DNA of 53,838 nucleotides from Mycolicibacter heraklionensis (GTDB taxonomy: Bacteria; Actinomycetota; Actinomycetes; Mycobacteriales; Mycobacteriaceae). Made by a program: the position numbers and the translations under genes. The stretch covers positions 1-53,838 of the forward strand of contig LZME01000044.1 in the NCBI GenBank assembly GCA_001673575.1, given 5' to 3'. This document shows positions 15,799 to 26,071 of this stretch, in pieces (position 1 is the first letter of the stretch; each line of letters opens with the position of its first letter). The notes below the pieces were generated by a model, which saw nothing but the letters and a program-made list of their open reading frames with translations, did no database searches and had not been told where the DNA came from.

Positions 15799-17415
15799 TC
15801 AGCGGGTGGACTTGATCACCTGGGCGAAGGTGAACTGCCAGCGTTCGACGACGTGGAAGCGCAACGCGTGCAGCATCTGGCCGTCGGGGGTACGCGCAAA
15901 CCGGGTGCCAAATGGCAACATCACCGCCCGCTGATGGGCCGGCAGACTGTGGTCGTGATCGGTGATCGTCCAGATCGCCGGGCAACGGTCGAACTGATCT
16001 TTCAGTGCCGACACCCCCAGGTGGCCATCCCACAGCCGCCCCAAGGTTTGGCGGTGTGGGCCCAGGCCGGGGTCGGTCAGCTTCGCGAACGCCTCGGGAC
16101 GCGCGGCGGTCAGCGCCCGGATCGGTCCGGGTAGCCACCTGGTGGTGTTGTCGATCAGCAGGCAGTCCCCGGGCTGGGCATGCGCGACGATCACGTCGGC
16201 GACCGCGCTGTAGTCCCAGCCCTTTTCCTTGGTGTAGCGATCGCGTTGATTGACAACGTAATTGGGCAACGCCGCGATCGCCAACAGGGCGACTATGCCG
16301 ATCACGGCGCGGCGCGAAGTGGCCAGTGTGGTGACCGCGATCGCCAGCGCGATCGCCATCGCCGGAGCCGTACTGATCAAATACCGCGGGTAGTACACGG
16401 GTTTCACCACCACCGAATAGGCCAGCGTGGCCACGGTCGGGATGAGGATCCAGGCCACGCACAGCGCCGCGAGCCGTCGGGTCTCGACGTCGGGGGACCC
16501 GCGGGTGCCGTTTCGAACGGCGACGGCGGCGCCGGCGAGCATCGGCCACGCCAGGATCGCGAACGGCACACTGTTGTCGAAGTATTGCTGCTGGACGATC
16601 TCGATGACGGTCTGCGGGTTCAGCGCGTGAATCCATGCGACCTGTCGGATCTGGCCCTGGCTGAACCAGAGGAACGGGGCCAGCGCCGCGAGCGCGATCC
16701 CGACCGCCGCAGCCCATCTCCTTCTCGCGGAATCGTCGGCGCCCACCTGTCGCAGCGCTATTGCGTGTACCGCCACCATCAGCACCGTGAAGGTGTTCAG
16801 CAGCGTCGCCGCCACGACTACCGCGCCGTAGCCCACCCACAATCGCACGGTGTTGCGCCGAGCCGCGGTCACCCACAGCGCCGTGAGCCAGACCGCGGCC
16901 ATCGCCGAGAACGCATAGGGGCGCGCCTCGACGCCGGCCCACGTCATCCGCGGCAAAATCGCGTAAAGCGCACCGGCGCACACCGATACCTGCCGGCCGG
17001 TGAAGCTGCGGGACAGCACTACCACTCCCGCAGCCCCGACGCCGACGGCCAGACTGCTCGGCACCCTCGCCCAGAATTCGGTCGCGGGGAAGGCCGCGAA
17101 CCAGCCGTGCATCACCAGGTAGTACAGCCCGTGTACCGCGTCGATGTGAGTGAGCAATCGCCACAGTTCCGGCAGGGAACGGTGCGTCGCCGCCGAGATG
17201 GTGGCTGCTTCGTCGAACCACAGCGACGGCCGGCTGGCGCCGATGACGCTGATCACCGTTGCCGCGACGGCGATTACGGCCGCATCCGGTGAGCGCGGTT
17301 GGCGCAGTGGCGGACCCGCCTCAGTCTGCGCCGGGGCCGGGCTCAGTACCTGGCTCAACGGCGTGCGCTGTCGGTAGCGGTGACGGTGATGACATTCCAC
17401 GTTACCGTTGGGCAC
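15799..17415 (-). CDS. GT-C family polyprenyl-phosphate mannosyltransferase (Rv1635c/CapA-like)
   Basis: The protein of about 538 residues has some ten membrane helices and the GT39/GT-C first-loop signature SLWFDEAATISAATH with the Asp68-Glu69 pair that in this fold serves catalysis and metal binding. By position (between the MFS pump and the universal stress protein) and pattern it corresponds to M. tuberculosis Rv1635c, reported to start the mannose caps on lipoarabinomannan using decaprenyl-phosphate mannose outside the membrane. Whether this organism makes mannose caps is not knowable from the window. The start is uncertain because the first 40 residues are low-complexity and polar. It converges on arsR with a 5-base gap. 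Confidence 0.82.
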   Translation of the reverse strand: MPNGNVECHHRHRYRQRTPLSQVLSPAPAQTEAGPPLRQPRSPDAAVIAVAATVISVIGASRPSLWFDEAATISAATHRSLPELWRLLTHIDAVHGLYYLVMHGWFAAFPATEFWARVPSSLAVGVGAAGVVVLSRSFTGRQVSVCAGALYAILPRMTWAGVEARPYAFSAMAAVWLTALWVTAARRNTVRLWVGYGAVVVAATLLNTFTVLMVAVHAIALRQVGADDSARRRWAAAVGIALAALAPFLWFSQGQIRQVAWIHALNPQTVIEIVQQQYFDNSVPFAILAWPMLAGAAVAVRNGTRGSPDVETRRLAALCVAWILIPTVATLAYSVVVKPVYYPRYLISTAPAMAIALAIAVTTLATSRRAVIGIVALLAIAALPNYVVNQRDRYTKEKGWDYSAVADVIVAHAQPGDCLLIDNTTRWLPGPIRALTAARPEAFAKLTDPGLGPHRQTLGRLWDGHLGVSALKDQFDRCPAIWTITDHDHSLPAHQRAVMLPFGTRFARTPDGQMLHALRFHVVERWQFTFAQVIKSTR

Positions 17416-17593
17416 GGCATGTCAGCTACGTCACGAGGCCTGCCGGATGGGGCTTCCTGGCCGGTCAGGCGGGTGGGCGCGCCGCGCCGCAAACGACATG
17501 TGACGCCAATCGCCCCCATCGGGGCCGTCGACGCGTTAATGTCGCCATGGCTCAATTTGCGAACAGGCGACAAATGCACCGGGAGGGTTACGA

Positions 17594-18040
17594 ATGAGCG
17601 GCTACAAGACCGTGGTGGTCGGTACGGACGGCTCGGACTCGTCGCTGCGCGCCGTCGACCGCGCGGCTCATCTGGCGTCCGGTGAAGGCGCGAAGGTCGT
17701 CATCGCCACCGCCTACCTGCCGCACGCCGACGACCCCCGCGCCGCCGATGCTCTGAAGGACGAGGGCTACAAGGCCTCGGGAAACGCCCCGATCTACGCC
17801 ATCCTCAAGGAGGCCAAGGAGCGGGCCATCGCGGCCGGCGCCTACGAGGTCGAGGAGAAGGCCATCGTCGGCGCCCCGGTCGACGCGTTGGTGGAGCTGG
17901 CCGAGGAGGTCAAAGCCGACCTGCTGGTGGTCGGCAACGTCGGCCTGAGCACCATCGCCGGGCGGCTGCTCGGCTCGGTGCCGGCCAACGTGTCGCGGCG
18001 CTCCAAGATCGACGTGCTGATCGTTCACACCACCGGCTAG
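17594..18040 (+). CDS. Universal stress protein, cAMP-binding type (Rv1636-like)
   Basis: A 148-residue single-domain UspA protein. It has the nucleotide-binding start VVVGTDGSDSSLRAV and the late motif VVGNVGLSTIAGRLLGSVPANV, an ATP-type G-2x-G-9x-G-S/N signature. The M. tuberculosis orthologue Rv1636 (TB15.3) is known to bind cAMP with higher affinity than ATP and may buffer the cyclic nucleotide; the adenylate cyclase at 33154 could be a source in the same cell. The start is supported by GGGAGG 8 bases upstream. The 178 bases before it hold no other gene that can be seen. Confidence 0.93.
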   Translation: MSGYKTVVVGTDGSDSSLRAVDRAAHLASGEGAKVVIATAYLPHADDPRAADALKDEGYKASGNAPIYAILKEAKERAIAAGAYEVEEKAIVGAPVDALVELAEEVKADLLVVGNVGLSTIAGRLLGSVPANVSRRSKIDVLIVHTTG

Positions 18041-18056
18041 TCCCGGGGCTGGCTGC

Positions 18057-18743
18057 TCACCAACCCCGTTCGCGCCACTCCGCCAGGTGGGGGCGTTCGA
18101 CCCCCAAAACGGTGTCATCACCGTGCCCGGGGTAGACGACCGTGTCGTCGCCGAAACGGTCGAACACCTTGCGGCTCACGTCACCCAGCAGACGCTCGAA
18201 ATCGCCGGGCTGCCAAGTCTTTCCGACACCGCCCGGGAACAGGCAGTCGCCGGTGAACAGCTGCGTCACGCCGCCGGTGGCCGGGCCGTCCAGCGCCAGT
18301 GCCACCGATCCCTCGGTGTGGCCCTGCAGGTGGATCACGTCGAAGCTCAGATCGCCGACGGTCACGGTGTCGCCGTCGGCCAGGACGCGCTCCGGGGTGA
18401 CCGGCAGCGGCTCGGCGTCCAGGGCGTGGGCGGCCGTCGGCGCCCCGGTGGCCTCGGCCAGCGCGGTCAGCGCCTGCCAGTGGTCGAAGTGCTGGTGGCT
18501 GGTGACGATCAGCGCCACGTTCGGGGCGTGCTCGCGTACCAGCGCCACCAGGTTCTCGGCGTCGTTGGCCGCGTCGATCAGCAGCGTCTTGCCGGTGTTG
18601 GTGCAGGTCACCAGGTAGGCGTTGTTGTCCATCGGGCCCACCGACGCCTTGATGATGGTGGCCCCGGGCAGGGTGCGCCGCGCCGCGGTTCCGGGTTCGA
18701 CGTGTCCGGTGTAGTTGTCGTCCACCGCGATCTGGGAGGTCAT
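18057..18743 (-). CDS. MBL-fold metallo-hydrolase, glyoxalase II-like
   Basis: The 228-residue protein has the complete metallo-beta-lactamase metal set: THSQ-type motif seen as HQHFDH (His83, His85, Asp87, His88), LQGHTEGSVAL, TGDCLFPGG and VYPGHGDD. The pattern fits a glyoxalase II or related thioester/phosphodiester hydrolase with two zinc or iron ions. The start at 18743 (MTSQIAVDDNYTG) is chosen because longer frames run into the uvrA promoter. It diverges from uvrA with a 57-base gap. The recalled counterpart in M. tuberculosis is Rv1637c. The substrate is unknown. Confidence 0.87.
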   Translation of the reverse strand: MTSQIAVDDNYTGHVEPGTAARRTLPGATIIKASVGPMDNNAYLVTCTNTGKTLLIDAANDAENLVALVREHAPNVALIVTSHQHFDHWQALTALAEATGAPTAAHALDAEPLPVTPERVLADGDTVTVGDLSFDVIHLQGHTEGSVALALDGPATGGVTQLFTGDCLFPGGVGKTWQPGDFERLLGDVSRKVFDRFGDDTVVYPGHGDDTVLGVERPHLAEWRERGW

Positions 18744-18771
18744 GACCGTCACGGTACTGGCCCTGAGCTGG

Positions 18772-18794
18772 TTGTCGGTAGGGCCACCTAGCAT
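18772..18794 (+). promoter_or_regulatory. DNA-damage (RecA-independent, PafBC-type) promoter of uvrA
   Basis: TTGTCGGTA, 8 bases, then TAGCAT matches TTGTCRGTG-N8-TANNNT very closely. The -10 ends 6 bases before the GTG of uvrA, predicting a leaderless mRNA. The short divergent gap to the MBL gene leaves room for little else. Confidence 0.75.
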
Positions 18795-18800
18795 GGACCC

Positions 18801-21707
<2,907 letters not shown>

Positions 21708-21721
21708 GGTCCCGTGTTTGG

Positions 21722-22363
21722 CTAAGCCGGCTCAGCGCCGAGGCTGACTCGCAGGTGCCGTACGACCGCGTCGGCGACAGCCTCGATCGGCTCGGTCTTA
21801 CCCGCCGAGACCCAGTCGGTGAGCCAAATCTGCAACGCCGAGATGACCAGTGCCGCAGCGATTCGCGGCGACAGGTGCGTGATTTGACCCGCGTCCACCG
21901 CGACCTCGGCCGCACGGGTGATCATGTCCATGCCCGTTCGCCACGCTGCCCGCTGACCTCCGCGGCCCAAGTCGGCTGACGCCGATGCCCAGCTCAGGCC
22001 CTCATTGATGTGCAGCTGCAGAAAGTGGGGATGCGCTGCGAAGAACTCAACCTCGGCACGCGCTGCGACCAGGATCGCCTCGAGCGGGGAGTCGATTTCG
22101 TCTGTGCGTACGCGCACGGCGGCGACGAACTCCTGCATGCGCGCGGCGTTGAGGGCATCCCAGATTTCGTCTTTGCCGCCGAAGTACTTGTAGACCGTCG
22201 CCAGTGACACCCCGGCGGTCCTGGCGATGTCGCTCACCCTTGCGTCGGCGAACCCGGTGCGGCTGAACTCGTACTCGGCTGCCGCCACGATCTGCTGTTG
22301 GTACATGGCCCTGCGTGCGTCGGCCATGTCGGCGACAGGGGGCGTGGATCGGTTCGCTCCCAT
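21722..22363 (-). CDS. TetR-family regulator divergent from the EBP-like gene
   Basis: The N-terminal DNA-binding domain is clear: YQQQIVAAAEYEFSRTGF, then VSDIARTAGVSLATVYKYFGGKDEI, the classical TetR ending. The C-terminal domain includes EVEFFAAHPHFLQLHINEG and RIAAALVISALQIWLTDWV. ATG at 22363 (MGANRST, AGGTGG upstream, 213 residues) is preferred; GTG at 22405 would add 14 residues. It converges on uvrA with a 14-base gap. A 37-bp palindrome lies between it and the divergent EBP-like gene, so it probably represses both; the ligand is unknown. Confidence 0.88.
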   Translation of the reverse strand: MGANRSTPPVADMADARRAMYQQQIVAAAEYEFSRTGFADARVSDIARTAGVSLATVYKYFGGKDEIWDALNAARMQEFVAAVRVRTDEIDSPLEAILVAARAEVEFFAAHPHFLQLHINEGLSWASASADLGRGGQRAAWRTGMDMITRAAEVAVDAGQITHLSPRIAAALVISALQIWLTDWVSAGKTEPIEAVADAVVRHLRVSLGAEPA

Positions 22364-22423
22364 GGTCGCCACCTGCTCTCGATCGACCGTTGGCCCTGTG
22401 TCCACGAGGTGCTACGGTGCCAC

Positions 22424-22460
22424 AGTAATCGTGATTCTGTGTAACAGAATCGAGATTACT
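22424..22460. promoter_or_regulatory. 37-bp palindromic operator between tetR and the EBP-like gene
   Basis: The core GATTCTGT-GTA-ACAGAATC (22433-22451) is a perfect 8-bp inverted repeat, and it is flanked symmetrically by AGTAATC at 22424-22430 and GATTACT at 22454-22460. Overall 15 of 18 positions in each arm match about a centre at 22442. Its length suggests two TetR dimers or one dimer with extended contacts. It ends 20 bases before the ribosome site of the EBP-like gene. Confidence 0.75.
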
Positions 22461-22494
22461 CCAGGTGGTTGGGCGAGACGGGAGAGGTGCGCCG

Positions 22495-23337
22495 ATGGCG
22501 ACCGCAGAGCTGAGCCGGGAAAACTCACCCCAGATTTCGGCGACACTTCCGCGGTCGCGCGGACTGCGCATCGTATGGATCGTGGCGTTCGGCTCGCTGG
22601 CCTTGGCGTTTCCGACGTACAGCTACCTGGCATTTCACAGCAGCGTCGACCGTCCCTTCATCGCCGATGCCATGGTGGTGCAGGCGACCGCTGCCTACTT
22701 CCTGGGCATTTTTGCGGCGTTCCTCCCGATACCGTCGCTTCGGACCTGGACCCGATTCCAACGCCTCCAGGCGGTGGTTCTGCCGTTCGTGATCTGCTCC
22801 TACATCACGCATCTGACCTGGGAACTCGGCTGGCTGATCCTGCACAAGGCCATCGCCGGGGCCCGCGATGCGGCGTGGGCGTATCCCTGGTGGAACTACA
22901 TCGACGGCGGCGACCTGCGCTATCTGGACGCCGAACCCAACTTCTTGATGATCGAAGTCCTGTCGGCGATCAACGCCTGCGTCGGCGTCACCGGACTCGT
23001 CCTGCTGTTCCGGTCCAAGTTCACCGACTACCGGGGAACCCTGCTGGTGATGTCGACAGCCGTCACGCACACCGTCCTGACCTGGTATTACTACGGCACC
23101 GAGATCATCGCCGGCTTCCCGTCGATCAATACCGACAGCTTCATGGATCTGGGCGTCAAGTTCATTCTGCTGAACGGCCCGTGGTTGATCGCGCCGTGGC
23201 TGGTACTGGCCTGGGGGTACGCGATGCTCAAGAGGCAGTTCACCGGTTCGGGAAACCACGCCGTCAGCGCTGTGCCGCCTTCACCAGCGGCGACGGGAAC
23301 CGCGGCGGCACCCGCACCCCGTCCAGCCACGCGGTGA
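22495..23337 (+). CDS. Emopamil-binding-protein-like (EXPERA superfamily) membrane protein, putative sterol isomerase
   Basis: A 280-residue protein with about five transmembrane helices. Several segments line up with eukaryotic EBP (3-beta-hydroxysteroid delta8-delta7 isomerase): SYITHLTWELGW, WWNYIDGGDLRYLDAEPNFLMIEVLSA and ILLNGPWLIAPWL. The six residues needed by human EBP (His77, Glu81, Glu123, Thr126, Asn194, Trp197) correspond to His106, Glu110, Glu154, Ser157, Asn227 and Trp230 here, with nearly the same spacing and a conservative Thr-to-Ser change. It may move a double bond in a steroid or terpenoid ring; the substrate is unknown. GGAGAGG lies 7 bases before the ATG. The alanine/proline-rich tail overlaps the convergent HTH_42 gene by 74 bases. 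Confidence 0.72.
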   Translation: MATAELSRENSPQISATLPRSRGLRIVWIVAFGSLALAFPTYSYLAFHSSVDRPFIADAMVVQATAAYFLGIFAAFLPIPSLRTWTRFQRLQAVVLPFVICSYITHLTWELGWLILHKAIAGARDAAWAYPWWNYIDGGDLRYLDAEPNFLMIEVLSAINACVGVTGLVLLFRSKFTDYRGTLLVMSTAVTHTVLTWYYYGTEIIAGFPSINTDSFMDLGVKFILLNGPWLIAPWLVLAWGYAMLKRQFTGSGNHAVSAVPPSPAATGTAAAPAPRPATR

Positions 23338-24439
23338 GCTCCCGTGCCCGCTTTTCCAGTACGGCGCGGGCTTTTCGGCCCGGGTCTTCCAGGAGCTGCA
23401 ACTGCACCTCGGCGGCGGCGTTCTGACACCAGCCGCCCACGATCCGGCCGTTCCACCACACCGTGGGCCCGGCATTGCCGTTGCTGTCGAAGAGCTGGCC
23501 GCGGTGCTCACCGAGATACCAGTCGCGCTGGTACCAGCCCATCGTGGTGACGTCGAGTCCCGGCAGCAGCGCGCCCCACGGCTCGGGCTCGGGTTCGGGT
23601 TCCAGGTCGTCGGCCAGCGCGTAGCCGGGCGTGCCGTGCAGGTCGACGTCGACGGCGCCGATCGCGCTCAACGCCTTGCGGACCACCGTCTTGGTGGTAC
23701 CGAACCACCACTTGATGTCCTCGGCGGTGGCCGGGCCGAACGCCCGCAGCCAGGTTTGGATCAGCTGGGTCTGCGCCGGCTCGGCGGTCATCGGGGCGCC
23801 GAGTGCACCGAGCCAGCTGGCCGCGGTCGTCCACTGCGGCCGCGACGAGGTCCAGCCGCCGTCGTTGGGACCCCGCACGATGTGGCCCTGCGCGCCCAGC
23901 ACGGTCAGCGCGCGCGGTGCCAGATGGGTTTGGCCGCCGTAGGACTTGCCGGGCGCGGGATCGTAGGTGCCGGCAAGCTCGGGCAGGGCCGCGCGCAGCG
24001 CGATGCTGCTGGCCGGGCCGTTCTCGTCGAGGTGCCGCAGCACCGCGGCAGCGGCCTGGGTCAGCCACGTTTCGCCGTCATCGGCCACGCCCGCCTTGGC
24101 CACGTCGGCGATCAGCTTGCGCCGTTCGGCGTCGGCCACCCGGTCGCTGGCCGCGGCCTGCACAGCGGGCAGATCGGCGGGATCGAACACCCACAGCGTG
24201 CGGCGCATCGCCAGATGTTTGACCAACGAACGCTTTTCGTACAGGGCCTCGTTCAGGTCGGCCACCGCGAACCCCGGGCGCCGCGCCCACAGCGACAGGT
24301 ACGGGGTCGCCGGATCGGTGGAGTGCAACCCGACCAGCGTTGCCGCGATCCGGTCGATCGGCTCGTCAGCGGTATCGGGGGCAAGAAAATGTCTGCGCGC
24401 CAAACGGTTTCGCCGCTCGGCGATGGTGAAGGTACGCAC
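23264..24439 (-). CDS. Winged-helix HTH_42 (AlkZ/YcaQ-related) DNA-binding protein
   Basis: The 391-residue protein matches the HTH_42 family (three winged helices), which includes AlkZ/YcaQ DNA glycosylases that unhook interstrand crosslinks. Family features are the N-terminal RRNRLARRHFL, then LVGLHSTDPATPYLSLWARR, AMRRTLWVF, QTHLAPRALTVLGAQG and the late WNGRIVGGWCQNAAAEV. In glycosylases the LQxQ/D element supplies catalytic glutamine; here the equivalent position reads LHSTD, so glycosylase activity is doubtful. The frame ends inside the 3-prime end of the EBP-like gene. Next to it, 3 bases away, is a small conserved gene in the same direction. Confidence 0.82.
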   Translation of the reverse strand: MRTFTIAERRNRLARRHFLAPDTADEPIDRIAATLVGLHSTDPATPYLSLWARRPGFAVADLNEALYEKRSLVKHLAMRRTLWVFDPADLPAVQAAASDRVADAERRKLIADVAKAGVADDGETWLTQAAAAVLRHLDENGPASSIALRAALPELAGTYDPAPGKSYGGQTHLAPRALTVLGAQGHIVRGPNDGGWTSSRPQWTTAASWLGALGAPMTAEPAQTQLIQTWLRAFGPATAEDIKWWFGTTKTVVRKALSAIGAVDVDLHGTPGYALADDLEPEPEPEPWGALLPGLDVTTMGWYQRDWYLGEHRGQLFDSNGNAGPTVWWNGRIVGGWCQNAAAEVQLQLLEDPGRKARAVLEKRARELTAWLDGVRVPPRFPSPLVKAAQR

Positions 24440-24442
24440 CGG

Positions 24443-24691
24443 TCAGTGCTCACCCTCGTGCATCGACTTGCGGATCTGCTCCAGCCGGTCGGCGGCCGCG
24501 CGCTGGCGGTCCTCGAATTGCTTGTCGACGCTGCGGCCCTCGGGGGTCTCGGAATCCAGTTCCTGGGCGCCGATCGAGGTCTGATAGCGGCTCTCGATCT
24601 TGTCGCGCACCGATTCGAAGGTCGGAACGCCGGCGTCGTCGAATCCGGGATCGGTTTGCGGGTCGGTCGGTTCGTCGCCCATGCCCGACAC
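24443..24691 (-). CDS. Small conserved acidic protein (Rv1638A-like)
   Basis: An 82-residue soluble protein, acidic in its first third (DEPTDPQTDPGFDDAG) and helical and charged afterwards (VRDKIESRYQTSIG, DKQFEDRQRAAADRLEQIRK), probably a short coiled coil. M. tuberculosis has a small gene of this kind near uvrA (Rv1638A, from memory). No function is known. The GTG at 24691 begins one base after the stop of the upstream hydrolase gene, which favours it over the ATG at 24682 and implies coupled translation in one minus-strand operon. Confidence 0.75.
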   Translation of the reverse strand: MSGMGDEPTDPQTDPGFDDAGVPTFESVRDKIESRYQTSIGAQELDSETPEGRSVDKQFEDRQRAAADRLEQIRKSMHEGEH

Positions 24692-24692
24692 G

Positions 24693-26045
24693 TTACCGCC
24701 CCGGAGTTCGATGAGCCGGTGTGGCGGGCGAGGTATCCGGGAACCCCACCGGCGCCACCCCCGGGGTGCTCAGCCGGGCGGCCAGCCACGGCAGCGAGTG
24801 GGTGAACACCCTTCCGGCGAACGGCCAGTCGTGTTGGCCCGGCTCGCTGATCACGGCGCAGTCGATGCCGTTGGCCCGGCCCAGCGTGCACAGTGACTGC
24901 GCGGCGGCGAGCTGACCGCCGGTATCGGCTTTGGCTGCGCTGCTGTCCACCGCGAACCACCCCGACACCCCGGAATACCGGCCGTGCTTGGCGATCACCG
25001 TCGACGGGTCGAACGCCGCCCAGGCGTCGACGCTGCCGCCGAACAGCCGGCTGATGGTCTGGGAGCGGGTTCCCGCGTTGGGGCTCAGATCGCCGGCGAT
25101 GTCGACAAACGCGCTGAACTTGTCGGGGTGCATCGCGGTCAGGTCGACCGCGCAGGTGCCGCCCATGGACCAGCCGACCACACCCCACTGCGACGGTTTG
25201 GCGCTGACCCCGAAGTGCGAGATCACGTACGGCACCACGTCTTCGGTCAGATGGTCGGCGGCGTTGCCGCGCGGGCCGTTGACGCATTCGGTGTCGTTGT
25301 TGAACGAACCACCCGAGTCGACGAACACCAGCACCGGTGCATTGCCGTGGTGGGAGGCCGCGAAGTCGTCGACGGCTTTGATCGCGCCCCCGGAACGCAG
25401 CCAGTCTGCGGGCGTGTTGAACTCGCCGCCGATCATCATCACGGCCGGCAGGGCCGGCGGCGGATTCTGGGCGAACCACGCCGGCGGCAGGTACACCAGT
25501 TCGCCGCGATGCTTGAAATGCGAAGCATCGGCGGGAATCGTCACCTGCAGCACGTGGCCGCGCGACGGCAGGGTGCCCGAGCCGGCCATCGCATCCACCG
25601 CGGCCATATCGCTCTGGTCGGGTAGCGGTCCCGACGTCAGGTTTCCCCAGGCGCTCTGCACGGTCGGGAAGTAACCGACCCAGGCATTGAGCGTCAAACC
25701 CGCACTGATCAGACACAGCGGCACCGCCAGAATGGCGATGCCGCGGCGCCACCAGGCCGCACCGCGCCAGCCCAAGACCAGCAGCGCCGCGGCGGCGCCG
25801 GTCAACGCGATCCACAGCCACAGGGTTATCGGCGGCGGCTGCCCGGACAGGCCGTCGTCGGTGGCGAACCAGTACGCGCACCCTGCCGCGGCGAGCCCCA
25901 GGGCGGCGATCAGCGGCAGCCGCCACAGCCAGCGGCGCGACCGCCAGCCCACGGCCACGACCAGCGACAACACCGCCGCTACCTGCACCGTGACCGGGAT
26001 CCAGCCATGCATCAGCGAGGTGTGTTCGCCGCTCGCCAGAATCAC
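24693..26045 (-). CDS. Membrane-anchored esterase-like alpha/beta hydrolase (Rv1639c-like)
   Basis: The protein of about 450 residues begins with four hydrophobic helices, then has an extracytoplasmic esterase-D/antigen-85-like domain from about residue 150. Motifs include PAVMMIGGEFNTPADWL, VLVFVDSGGSFNNDTEC, the nucleophile elbow GWSMGGTCAVDL, and a late EPGQHDWPFAG with the candidate catalytic histidine. Such proteins act on acyl esters in the cell wall, but the substrate here is unknown. The start is uncertain between GTG at 26045 and ATG at 26012; the frame further upstream is antisense-like extension over lysX. It follows lysX by 26 bases in the same direction. Confidence 0.8.
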   Translation of the reverse strand: MILASGEHTSLMHGWIPVTVQVAAVLSLVVAVGWRSRRWLWRLPLIAALGLAAAGCAYWFATDDGLSGQPPPITLWLWIALTGAAAALLVLGWRGAAWWRRGIAILAVPLCLISAGLTLNAWVGYFPTVQSAWGNLTSGPLPDQSDMAAVDAMAGSGTLPSRGHVLQVTIPADASHFKHRGELVYLPPAWFAQNPPPALPAVMMIGGEFNTPADWLRSGGAIKAVDDFAASHHGNAPVLVFVDSGGSFNNDTECVNGPRGNAADHLTEDVVPYVISHFGVSAKPSQWGVVGWSMGGTCAVDLTAMHPDKFSAFVDIAGDLSPNAGTRSQTISRLFGGSVDAWAAFDPSTVIAKHGRYSGVSGWFAVDSSAAKADTGGQLAAAQSLCTLGRANGIDCAVISEPGQHDWPFAGRVFTHSLPWLAARLSTPGVAPVGFPDTSPATPAHRTPGR

Positions 26046-26071
26046 CCCTCCATGATGGACCGGAATACGGC

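Noticed and set aside
15701..17221. Alternative minus-strand frame over the GT-C gene
   Set aside because: Highly basic Arg/Gly composition typical of an out-of-frame reading; the other frame has membrane helices and the GT-C motif.
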